64,000 nt of DNA from Myxococcus stipitatus DSM 14675. GTDB taxonomy: Bacteria; Myxococcota; Myxococcia; Myxococcales; Myxococcaceae. Position numbers and translations under genes: made by a program. A model generated the notes under the pieces. That model was given only the letters and a program-made list of their open reading frames with translations. It made no database searches and was not told the origin of the DNA. This document shows positions 1-7,661 of the stretch, in pieces (the stretch's first letter is position 1; every line of letters starts with the position of its first letter). The DNA lies in the NCBI RefSeq assembly GCF_000331735.1, contig NC_020126.1, forward strand, positions 9,737,501-9,801,500, written 5' to 3'.

Positions 1-471
1 CAGCGAGTCCCCCACGACGAATGCGAGCATCTCCGAGCCCGTCCACTCCTCCTTCGCCCTCTCCGCGAGTGCCTGCTCCCTCGAAGCGTCGCTCGCCAGG
101 AACAGCTCCACTGCTCGGAGCTCCGGAACATTCAGCTCCGAGACCGCCTCACGCACGAGCTTCAGGAAGGCTTCAAACCGCACCGCGCCCTTGCCCGCCT
201 TTCCAGTCCGCGGCGCGGGCGCCTCCTCGTACCCCAGCACGTACTTCGAGTTGTCCGCCAGGAACCCCGCGGCGATGTTCACTGCCCGCTGTGGGATGCG
301 GGGAATGAGCATGGAAACTCCCTTCCCACGCTCATCCTGGGTGGACTCCAACCCTTGGAACTTCCCCTTCGCACTCACCCGAATGAGGAAGTCCACCGGC
401 CGATGCTCGTAGAGCGGGTCGTCCGCGAGGCCTCGCTCCTGTGCGAAGGCATTGAGTGCCGCCAGCATCAT
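1..471 (-). CDS. cas8c: Cas8c/Csd1, type I-C Cascade large subunit (3' part outside window)
   Basis: Cas8c (Csd1) is the large subunit of the type I-C Cascade complex and contributes to PAM recognition. Only the first 157 codons are present; the gene runs off the left edge of the window. The start MMLAALNAFAQERG and the early segment DDPLYEHRPVDFLIRVS are typical of Csd1 N-termini. The first ATG overlaps the cas5 stop in an ATGA arrangement, so the two genes are translationally coupled. Gene order (cas3, cas5, cas8c) on the same strand is the canonical I-C order, which predicts cas7, cas4, cas1, cas2 and the array further left. The family call rests on both sequence and context; whether the rest of the gene is intact cannot be seen. 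Confidence 0.88.
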   Translation of the reverse strand, partial: MMLAALNAFAQERGLADDPLYEHRPVDFLIRVSAKGKFQGLESTQDERGKGVSMLIPRIPQRAVNIAAGFLADNSKYVLGYEEAPAPRTGKAGKGAVRFEAFLKLVREAVSELNVPELRAVELFLASDASREQALAERAKEEWTGSEMLAFVVGDSL

Positions 472-1133
472 GGCGTGCCTCCATTGCGCTCCAGCACCTG
501 CGCCCATGGCGGCACCTGGAGCACGCCCCGGTCCAGGTACGCATCGAAGAACAGCGGCCGCGTCGCACGGCCCGAGTCACCGAAAGCGAAGTCGTAGAAC
601 ATCAACCCCAGCGGCCTGCGCCCCACCGTGGCGTCCGAGGGCGTCAGGACATCAGGCGGAACCTCCACTCGCGCCGCGAACTCGCGGCAGCCCAGATAGG
701 GCGCATGGAAGTACTGCCCCTTCTCCAACCGCCGCTCGAACATCTCCTCGAACTTGCGGAGGTTCTCCTCCGCTCCCGCCTTGCCTGGCACGAGAGAGAA
801 GGACGCGGTGATGACGTAGTCCACGTCACGCAGCGCCACCGTGTTGCGCTGTGCCCGGTCCTCGTCCGCCGCGTAGTCGAACTTCCTCACCGTGGCGCGG
901 CTGTTCACCTCGTTGCGCCGGAAGCTCATCCAGCGCACCGGCGCGATGACGGCAATCTCATGGACCTGCCAGCGAATCGCCGGCTTCCACAGAATCGCCT
1001 CCAGCACGCCCCGCGCCGCGGAAGGTGTCATCACCTCGTAGCTGACCCGCTCGGCTTTCATCTCGGGTCGCGTGAAGCACGCCACGGGCCCACGGGCCCG
1101 CACGCGGAATCGCTTGCTCGCTGCTGTCTTCAT
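468..1133 (-). CDS. cas5: Cas5 (Cas5d), type I-C pre-crRNA endonuclease and Cascade subunit
   Basis: In type I-C systems Cas5 replaces Cas6: it cuts the pre-crRNA and stays in Cascade bound to the 5' handle. The N-terminal block ARGPVACFTRPEMKAERVSY, followed by TPSAARGVLEAILWKPAIRW and RRNEV, is the RAMP-fold signature of the Cas5d family. Length is 221 aa, close to the family norm of about 220-240. There are two in-frame ATGs; I chose the second (1133) because an AGGAG sits 6 nt upstream of it, whereas the same AGGAG abuts the first ATG (1139). The gene starts about 12 nt after the cas3 stop and overlaps cas8c by 4 nt, so it lies inside one operon. Confidence 0.93.
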   Translation of the reverse strand: MKTAASKRFRVRARGPVACFTRPEMKAERVSYEVMTPSAARGVLEAILWKPAIRWQVHEIAVIAPVRWMSFRRNEVNSRATVRKFDYAADEDRAQRNTVALRDVDYVITASFSLVPGKAGAEENLRKFEEMFERRLEKGQYFHAPYLGCREFAARVEVPPDVLTPSDATVGRRPLGLMFYDFAFGDSGRATRPLFFDAYLDRGVLQVPPWAQVLERNGGTP

Positions 1134-1145
1134 CCGCATCTCCTG

Positions 1146-3380
1146 TCAGCCGGGGATGAGCGTGCCCGGGTCGAGAACCCCGACCTTGTCGGGCATCAGG
1201 CCAAACCGAGGGTCGTATGCCGTGCTTCGATATTCCGGCCCCAGGAACACCACCGTGTCTGAAGCCACCTGGGCAAACTCCCGCGCGACCCACGCCTCGC
1301 GCACCTTGCGAGGCACCGTCACCGTGAAGCGCTGCAAGGCCCGCAGCCGCTCGCGCGATGGCCCTGCTTTCTTCAGCGCCTCCAACCACGGCTCGCAGCC
1401 CGCGTAAGGCACGACAACAGGCGCGCTCCACCCGTCCTCGACGAGCTTGAACTTCCCAGCGACCGCCTCGAACTGAAGCGTCTTGCGCGAGTCCTGGATG
1501 CCCTTGCCGTCACGGCTCGCGTTCGCATACAGCCGCTCGAAGAACAGCCGGAAGCTCTCGGGAGCGAAGAGGTCCAGGTCGGGCCGCTGCATCAACAACG
1601 TCCGAGTGACATCCACCGCCGCGCGGAGCACCCCCGGCGGAGGTGCCGTCTCCGCCTCATAGACACGAAGCTCCCCCAACCCAGCGAGGAGTCCCTCCCG
1701 ATTGCATCGTCCAGCGGCCTGCCCCAGCGCATCCATCCCCGCCATGCTTCGGTAGACAACGGCGAAGTCCAGGTCCACCCCAGCCTCCACCAACTGCGTC
1801 GCCACGAGCCGCACGGGCTCACCGCGCCGCTTGCGAGCCTTGATGTCCTCGAGCACCACCGCGCGATGCTCGGGGCACATCAACGCGGACAAGTGCAGGG
1901 GCCTCCCCTCCCCGCCCACCAGCGCATCCACCAAGGCACAGAGCCTGCGCGCGTCGTCGCGCCGATGAACCACCACGAGCACGTCCTGCTCACGCGCCAC
2001 GGCTTCGGCGAGCTCGGCATAGGAGGTCGGCTCGCGACTCGACGGCCACCGCACCCTCACCCGGCGCAAGCGCTCGAAGGCGCGCACCTCTGGCGGCACC
2101 AGCTCTCGAATCGAGGCAAAGCCCTCCGGGAGCGCCGGACGCCGCCCCAGCGCGGGCTGCGTGGCGGTGCAGATGACCACCGAGCAGCCGTAGTCCTCCA
2201 CCAACGTCCCCAGCCCATCCAGGATGGTCGTCAGCAGCGACGGAGGAAGTGTCTGCGCCTCGTCGAGCACGATGACGCTGTGAGCGATGTTGTGCAGCTT
2301 CCGGCACGCCGACGGGCGATGGGCGAAGAGGCTCTCCAGGAGCTGCACCGTGGTGGTGACGATGACCGGCGCATCCCAGTTCTCACTCGCGACCCGATTG
2401 AGCGCCGTCTCCTTCAATGGGTCCACGGCCGAGTGGTGCTCGATGACGGCATGCCCGAGCTCACCGAAAGCCTCTCGATAGACGGCCGCGCTCTGCTCGA
2501 TGATGGAGGTGTAGGGAATCCCGACGATGACGCGCCGGTGTCCATGAACCCGTGCGTGCTCCAACGCGAACGCCATGGACGTCAGCGTCTTCCCGCCCCC
2601 CGTGGGCACCGTGAGGCTGAAGACTCCGGGAGCACTCGGCGCCGCCGCGAGAACGGCGGAGAGCACCTCTCGCCGGACCTGGTTCACCACCGTGTCCGGA
2701 GCACCACTCTGCTTCCTGTCGAGAGAAGCGCGGAGCCCATCGGCGAGCTGCGCCAGCGTCACCTCCACCTTCCGTTCCGCACCTCGGCTGGCGTCGAAGA
2801 ACCACTCGGTGTCGAGGAAGTCCGCGTCACAAAGCGCCGAGAACAACATCCGCGTCCAGAACTCCAGCCGATGCGGAGACAGCTTCAGCAGCGGCTCGAC
2901 GGAGAATCCCGAGGGCGTCGCTTGGATGTCCTTCGGAATGCCTTGCGCCAGCGCATCCTGGAGCTGAGCCGTCTTCTCCGGCCGCCGCACCCGCTCCTTG
3001 AACTTCTCCAGGTCCGACAGTCCGCAGTGGTGTCCCGCGATGGCCATCGCCATCGGGAGCAGTCGAGCGTCCTCCCGCAACGCCCACAGCGCCCCCGCCG
3101 TGGAGTGGTCACGATCTCCACCCTGGTCCGGCTCCAGGTGGGCCTCGAAGCCGTTCTCCTCGCGGATGCGGTTCTGGAAGTGCCGTCGGTATTTTCCAAG
3201 GTCATGCCAGCGCCCCGTCGCCAAGGCGGGCACCTTCATGTCCTCGCGAGGCGCGAACTCCGCCGCCAGCCGCCCGACGGCCTCCAGGTGCTCCTTGAGG
3301 AGATGGGGACGTCCCTCTGCCTCCGTCACATGGGCCAGGGGCTCTCGCGTCAAGACACACGGCTGTTCATCATCAGCCAT
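1146..3380 (-). CDS. cas3: Cas3 helicase-nuclease, type I-C
   Basis: Cas3 is recruited by Cascade to unwind and degrade invading DNA. The 744-aa product begins with an HD nuclease domain: a conserved His in LKEHL, RWHDLGKY with the HD pair near residues 59-60, then DHSTAGA and GHHCGL. An SF2 helicase follows, with Walker A VPTGGGKT (Lys about 264), a DEAQ box near 373-376, TATQPA, and motif VI as LGQAAGRCNREG. All key HD and helicase residues look intact. I chose the ATG at 3380 because GGAGG lies 5 nt upstream; an ATG 16 codons earlier lacks a comparable site. A short run of three GACCT pentamers (3395-3410) lies just upstream. The gene leads the operon and is divergent from the aldehyde dehydrogenase. 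Confidence 0.95.
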   Translation of the reverse strand: MADDEQPCVLTREPLAHVTEAEGRPHLLKEHLEAVGRLAAEFAPREDMKVPALATGRWHDLGKYRRHFQNRIREENGFEAHLEPDQGGDRDHSTAGALWALREDARLLPMAMAIAGHHCGLSDLEKFKERVRRPEKTAQLQDALAQGIPKDIQATPSGFSVEPLLKLSPHRLEFWTRMLFSALCDADFLDTEWFFDASRGAERKVEVTLAQLADGLRASLDRKQSGAPDTVVNQVRREVLSAVLAAAPSAPGVFSLTVPTGGGKTLTSMAFALEHARVHGHRRVIVGIPYTSIIEQSAAVYREAFGELGHAVIEHHSAVDPLKETALNRVASENWDAPVIVTTTVQLLESLFAHRPSACRKLHNIAHSVIVLDEAQTLPPSLLTTILDGLGTLVEDYGCSVVICTATQPALGRRPALPEGFASIRELVPPEVRAFERLRRVRVRWPSSREPTSYAELAEAVAREQDVLVVVHRRDDARRLCALVDALVGGEGRPLHLSALMCPEHRAVVLEDIKARKRRGEPVRLVATQLVEAGVDLDFAVVYRSMAGMDALGQAAGRCNREGLLAGLGELRVYEAETAPPPGVLRAAVDVTRTLLMQRPDLDLFAPESFRLFFERLYANASRDGKGIQDSRKTLQFEAVAGKFKLVEDGWSAPVVVPYAGCEPWLEALKKAGPSRERLRALQRFTVTVPRKVREAWVAREFAQVASDTVVFLGPEYRSTAYDPRFGLMPDKVGVLDPGTLIPG

Positions 3381-3394
3381 ACAGCCTCCGACCC

Positions 3395-3410
3395 GACCTG
3401 ACCTGACCTG
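3395..3410. repeat. (GACCT)x3 tandem pentamer upstream of cas3
   Basis: Three direct copies of GACCT plus one base lie 15 nt upstream of the cas3 start, partly overlapping the region that would hold its ribosome binding site. It may be chance in GC-rich DNA. The rest of the roughly 300-bp cas3/aldehyde dehydrogenase intergenic region must hold two divergent promoters; I see no convincing -35/-10 pair and no CRISPR repeats in it. Confidence 0.4.
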
Positions 3411-3678
3411 CCGGCCCAAGTCTGTCATTCACACCACAAACACCCGCCCGCGACCCAATTCCTGGCAAGTCATCGAGCTATGCCATTCCCCCCGCGGGTC
3501 TTCTCTCCCTCTTCAGTGGTATTGACGGGCATCCGAAGCGAAACCAAGCCCACGAGCCCTCGTCCGCCCATCCCAGCGGCCCGGCCCCACGCGTGACGAT
3601 ATTCCGCCCACGCCGAGGTACCCGTGTGCCCCGGCCCCATGGATTCAGAGCGAATCCCACGCACGAGGAGGAGCACCC

Positions 3679-5187
3679 ATGCTGAATACCGAACTCGTTG
3701 GCGGGCCCCTTCTTCACCTCGAGAGCCAGCGCCTGCTCGCGGAAGCCAGGCGCGTGGTCCCCGAGGCCTTCGACTCACAGGGACGCCTGCTCTCCCCTGT
3801 CGCCGGCAAGTGGGTCCACCCGGCCGCCTGGTTCAGTGCCGTGTCCCCCATCGACGGCAAGGTCCTCGCCGAGCTGCCCCTGCTCGACGCCACCCAGGTC
3901 TCCGACGGCGTGGAGAAGGCCGCCGCGGAGTTCCTCCCCTGGTCCGCCCGCTCCATCGACAAGCGCTCTCACGCCGTCATGCAAGCCGTCGCGCTCCTCG
4001 AGGAACACCGCGACCTGCTCATCAAGCTGCTCGCGTGGGACATCGGCAAGACACTCCCCACCGCCGCCAATGACGTGGACCGGTGCCTCGCCGGCATCCA
4101 GTGGTACGTGGAACAGATTGGCCCGATGCTCGAGAGCCGGAAGCCGCTCGGCCTCATCTCCAACATCGCCTCGTGGAACTATCCGTTCTCCGTGCTGATG
4201 CTGAACGTCCTCGTGCAATCCCTCGCGGGCAACTCGGTCATCGCCAAGATTCCCACGCAAGGTGGAGGCGTCTCGCTCACCCTCGCCTTCGCGCTGCTCC
4301 GTCGCGCGGGCCTGCCCGTCTCCCTCGTGGGCGGACGCGGCCGAGACCTCTCCGAGGCACTCGTCGCCCACCCGCGCATCGCGGGCCTCGCGTTCATCGG
4401 CGGCCGAGCCAACGGCGGCGAAGTCCACCGTCGCCTGCGCGCCACCGACAAGCGCTACGCCCTGGAGATGGAGGGCGTGAATGCCTACGCCATCACCCAC
4501 TTCACGGACTGGGACTCGCTGGGCCAACAGCTCCGCTCCAGTTTCGACTTCGGCAAGCAGCGCTGCACCGCATACACCCGCTGGGTCGTCGAGAAGTCCC
4601 TGGTCCCCAAGTTCGTGCGCACCTACGTGGACGCCGTGTCCACGCTGCGCGTCGGCCATCCCCTCCTCGGCGCCCCCGTCGACTTCGGCCCGCTCATCTC
4701 CCCCAGCAAGGCGGAGGAGCTGCGCACCCTCATCACCGAAGCGCAGGCCCAGGGCGCCAAGGTCCTCTTCCAAGGAGAGCTCGCCGAAGACGCCTTCACC
4801 TCCCAGCAAGAGCGCGGCGCCTACCTCCCCCCGTCCCTGCTCTTCGGCCTCCCCCAGGACAGCGAGCTCTACCTCCGCGAGCCCTTCGGCCCCATCGACA
4901 TCCTCGTGTCCGTGGACTCCGAGGACGCACTCGTCCACGAAGCCAACGTGTCCCACGGTGCGCTCGTGGCCTCGGTGGCGTCGGATGACCCGGAGCTCGC
5001 GCAGCGCATCGCGTCCCGCCTCCAGGCCTTCAAGGTCGGCATCAACAAGATGCGCTCACGTGGAGACCGGGACGAGTCCTTCGGCGGCAAGGGAGGCTCC
5101 TGGGCCGGCGCCTTCGTCGGCGGCACCCACCTGGTCCGCGCCTTCACCGACGGCCCGCATCCGCTGGAAGGCAACTGGCCGGACTGA
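3679..5187 (+). CDS. Aldehyde dehydrogenase family protein
   Basis: NAD(P)-dependent aldehyde dehydrogenases oxidise aldehydes to carboxylic acids through a cysteine thiohemiacetal. The 502-aa length is normal for the superfamily. Catalytic features are present: the cofactor-loop Asn in NIASWNYP, a general-base Glu (E263) in ALEMEG, and the nucleophile C296 in GKQRCTAYTR, 33 residues later as in classical members. The Glu motif is unusual: LEMEGVN replaces the common LELGGK, so this belongs to a divergent subgroup and its substrate cannot be read from the sequence. The start is supported by GGAGGAG about 6 nt upstream. It is divergent from cas3 and nothing suggests a link to CRISPR function. 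A strong hairpin follows the gene. Confidence 0.85.
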   Translation: MLNTELVGGPLLHLESQRLLAEARRVVPEAFDSQGRLLSPVAGKWVHPAAWFSAVSPIDGKVLAELPLLDATQVSDGVEKAAAEFLPWSARSIDKRSHAVMQAVALLEEHRDLLIKLLAWDIGKTLPTAANDVDRCLAGIQWYVEQIGPMLESRKPLGLISNIASWNYPFSVLMLNVLVQSLAGNSVIAKIPTQGGGVSLTLAFALLRRAGLPVSLVGGRGRDLSEALVAHPRIAGLAFIGGRANGGEVHRRLRATDKRYALEMEGVNAYAITHFTDWDSLGQQLRSSFDFGKQRCTAYTRWVVEKSLVPKFVRTYVDAVSTLRVGHPLLGAPVDFGPLISPSKAEELRTLITEAQAQGAKVLFQGELAEDAFTSQQERGAYLPPSLLFGLPQDSELYLREPFGPIDILVSVDSEDALVHEANVSHGALVASVASDDPELAQRIASRLQAFKVGINKMRSRGDRDESFGGKGGSWAGAFVGGTHLVRAFTDGPHPLEGNWPD

Positions 5188-5204
5188 GCCCTACCCCTTC
5201 CCGG

Positions 5205-5227
5205 CACGGGGGACACCCGCCCCCGTG
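5205..5227 (+). terminator. Hairpin after aldehyde dehydrogenase gene
   Basis: CACGGGGG and CCCCCGTG form a perfect 8-bp stem with a 7-nt loop, 18 nt after the stop codon. There is no U-run, which is common in such GC-rich genomes, so termination efficiency is uncertain. Confidence 0.5.
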
Positions 5228-5362
5228 TCTGGGAATACCCGGGCCCTGGTGGTCCGAGGTGCGCCTCGGCGCCACCCTCCGCCAACGCCTGTCACTCGGA
5301 GCCGGCCTCGCGGACTCCACGCATTGCCAGCCGTTGACGCGACACGGTTAAGCTCGCGCCCC

Positions 5363-6076
5363 ATGAACCGCGAATACCACCGCTGGTACAGCGAGCGCCT
5401 GCACCGGGACATGGAGTTGTTGCTCTTTGGCCACTCCGGCGAACCCGTGCTGCTCCTGCCCACCAGTCGGGGGCGTTTCTACCAGGCCGAGGACTTCGGC
5501 CTCATCGGCGCCATCTCCGACCGCATCCAGTCCGGCCGCTACCTCGTCGTGTGCCCGGACTCGGTGGACGAGGAGTCCTGGTTCAACACCGCCGTCCATC
5601 CCCATGACCGCCTCGCGCGGCACAAGGAATGGGAGGCCTATCTCCTCCACGAGGTGGTGCCCCTGCTGGCGCGCCGGAGCACGGGGGGACGCGTGACGCT
5701 GGCCGGGTGCAGCTTCGGAGGCTTCCACGCGTACAACGTGGGCCTGCGCCACCCGCACATCTTCCAGCGGCTCATCTCCATGGGCGGGAAGTTCGAGACC
5801 GACGAGTTCCTCGACGGCCACCACGACCCGGACGTCTACCACCACTCCGCCACGCAGTGGCTCCCCAACGTCCACGATGCGCAGCAGCTCGCGGCGCTCC
5901 AGCGCGTGGAGATGGTGCTCGCGGTGGGCGAGCACGACTTCTGCCGCGCCTCCAACGAGCACCTCTCCAGCCTGCTGTGGAAGAAGGACATCGCCAACCA
6001 GCTCGCCGTCTGGCAGGGCGGCACCCACGACTGGCCGGTGTGGCGGCAGATGATTCAGCAGTACCTGCCCTGGTAG
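5363..6076 (+). CDS. Esterase-like alpha/beta hydrolase
   Basis: This 237-aa cytosolic protein resembles the putative esterase group of COG4947 and esterase-D-like alpha/beta hydrolases. The nucleophile elbow is AGCSFGGF with Ser117. A candidate acid residue lies in AVGEHDFC and the catalytic His is probably in GGTHDWPVW near the C-terminus, so a full Ser-Asp-His triad is plausible. There is no signal peptide. It is expressed separately from the aldehyde dehydrogenase, being separated by a hairpin, and converges tail-to-tail with the MATE exporter gene with only 14 nt between stops. Substrate is unknown. Confidence 0.75.
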   Translation: MNREYHRWYSERLHRDMELLLFGHSGEPVLLLPTSRGRFYQAEDFGLIGAISDRIQSGRYLVVCPDSVDEESWFNTAVHPHDRLARHKEWEAYLLHEVVPLLARRSTGGRVTLAGCSFGGFHAYNVGLRHPHIFQRLISMGGKFETDEFLDGHHDPDVYHHSATQWLPNVHDAQQLAALQRVEMVLAVGEHDFCRASNEHLSSLLWKKDIANQLAVWQGGTHDWPVWRQMIQQYLPW

Positions 6077-6090
6077 CCGCCCGAGCCCCG

Positions 6091-7494
6091 TCACGACTCG
6101 ATGGGGCGCAGCTCTCCGGAGCTCACCTTGTTGAAGCGCCACACGAGCGCGAACGCGACCAGGATGAGTCCGATGCACAGGCCCCACCAGATGCCCACCA
6201 CGCCCATCCCCATCTTGAAGCCCAACAGCAGGGTGAGCGGCAGGCCGACCACGTAGTGCCCCACCATGTTGGCGATGAAGGTGAAGCGCGTGTCGCCCAG
6301 GCCGCGCAGCACACCCGCGCCCACGCCCTGCACGCCGTCGAACACCTGGAAGATGGCGCTCACCATCAGCAGCGGAATCGCCAGGGGCAGCACGTCCGCG
6401 GCCGCGCCCGCCACCTTCGCCAGGGGGCCTGGGAAGACGGCGAAGACCAGCGCCCAGAGCGACATGAAGGCCGCGCCCGTGCCGAAGGCCACGAAGCCGC
6501 TCAGCCGCGCCTGGGCCGCGTCCCGAGCCCCCACGGCCCAGCCCACCCGCACGCTGCCCGCGTTGCCCACGCCCACCGCCACGGTGAAGGTGAGGCTGCT
6601 GAAGGAGATGGCAATCTGGTGCGCCGCCATGCTCGCCGGCCCCAGGCCCGCCGCGAGGATGCCCGCCAGCGCGAAGACACCAATCTCCGCGGCGATGTGC
6701 AGCCCCGCCGGCGTTCCAATCCGAATCGCCTGCGACAGGTCCGCCCACACCGGCTTGCGCGAGGGCTTCTCCGCATCCGGCGGCGTCATGCGCTTCACCG
6801 CGTAGAGCACGATTCCCAGCTGCAACGCCGTACACAACACCGAGTCGATGGCCGCGCCCTTCACCCCCAGCGCCGGCACCAGCCGCAAGGGGCCCGTCCA
6901 CTCCGGAAGCCCCGCGCCGCCGAACACCAGGAGCAGGTCCGTCATGAGGTTCACCACGTTGGCCACCAACGTGGACACCACCAAGGGCCGGATGTTCGCG
7001 GTGGACGTCAGGTACGTGCGCACCGTCATGTAGGCCAGCATCAGCGGCAAGCTGGGGGAGCGCCAGATGAGGTAGTCGCGCGTCTGGGACAGCTCCGGCT
7101 CCACCACGCCCGCCATGGGCAGGAGCGCCGGCACACCGAACAGGAGCAGCCACAGCACCGAGCCCGCCGCCAGCGCCAGCCAGCCGCCCTGCCACAAGAG
7201 CGCTCGGGCCCGCGACTCGTTGCGCGCGCCGATGGCCTGGGACAGGAGGGGGTCCAGGCCCATCATCAGCCCCATGCCGAAGCTGCTGATGGCGAAGAAG
7301 AGGCCGTTCCCCAGCCCCGCCGCGGCCAGCTGCGAGGTGCCCGCGTGCCCCATCACCAGCGTGTCCACCAACCCCATGAGCGCCTGACCGGCCTGCGCGA
7401 TGGCGATGGGGATGGCCAGCTTCATCAAGGCCTTGAACTCGATGCGCAGCGTCGGGCGAATCTCGGACTGGGGGGGTAGGACGGCGGTAGACAT
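6091..7494 (-). CDS. MATE family multidrug/organic cation efflux protein
   Basis: MATE proteins export drugs, cationic metabolites or secondary metabolites across the inner membrane in exchange for H+ or Na+. The 467-aa product is hydrophobic throughout and starts with the family-typical segment LMKLAIPIAIAQAGQALMGL followed by VDTLVMGHAG; the two-fold repeat typical of MATE is visible from the second cluster of helices after about residue 240. I chose the MSTAVL start because the 20 upstream residues are Arg-rich and unlike the family. No regulator is adjacent. NorM-like is the closest description, but substrate cannot be inferred. Confidence 0.9.
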   Translation of the reverse strand: MSTAVLPPQSEIRPTLRIEFKALMKLAIPIAIAQAGQALMGLVDTLVMGHAGTSQLAAAGLGNGLFFAISSFGMGLMMGLDPLLSQAIGARNESRARALLWQGGWLALAAGSVLWLLLFGVPALLPMAGVVEPELSQTRDYLIWRSPSLPLMLAYMTVRTYLTSTANIRPLVVSTLVANVVNLMTDLLLVFGGAGLPEWTGPLRLVPALGVKGAAIDSVLCTALQLGIVLYAVKRMTPPDAEKPSRKPVWADLSQAIRIGTPAGLHIAAEIGVFALAGILAAGLGPASMAAHQIAISFSSLTFTVAVGVGNAGSVRVGWAVGARDAAQARLSGFVAFGTGAAFMSLWALVFAVFPGPLAKVAGAAADVLPLAIPLLMVSAIFQVFDGVQGVGAGVLRGLGDTRFTFIANMVGHYVVGLPLTLLLGFKMGMGVVGIWWGLCIGLILVAFALVWRFNKVSSGELRPIES

Positions 7495-7605
7495 GACGGG
7501 CGGGCTATAGCGCCTTCCGAAATGGAAAGCGCGGCCCGCGAGGGACGCATTCATGTGCCCCCGCCTGACTTTTCGCCAGGCGAATCACGCCTCCTCGAAT
7601 GGGTC

Positions 7606-7634
7606 GGGCCCCGGACAACCCGCGTCCGGAGCCC
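7606..7634 (-). terminator. Hairpin downstream of beta-propeller lipoprotein gene
   Basis: GGGC-C-CCGGAC pairs with GTCCGG-A-GCCC around a 7-nt loop, giving a 10-bp stem with one mismatch, about 28 nt past the stop of the minus-strand gene at 7662. No T-run follows. Confidence 0.45.
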
Positions 7635-7661
7635 GCCTTGTCCCGTCGCCCGCCGAGCGCC

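Noticed and set aside
3429..3678. Search for a CRISPR array beside cas3
   Set aside because: No repeats of 25 bp or more with regular spacing are present; the region is an ordinary divergent intergenic gap.
5629..7479. 616-codon plus-strand frame across the esterase and MATE genes
   Set aside because: Runs antisense to MATE and out of frame with the esterase; His/Arg/Pro-rich with no recognisable domain.
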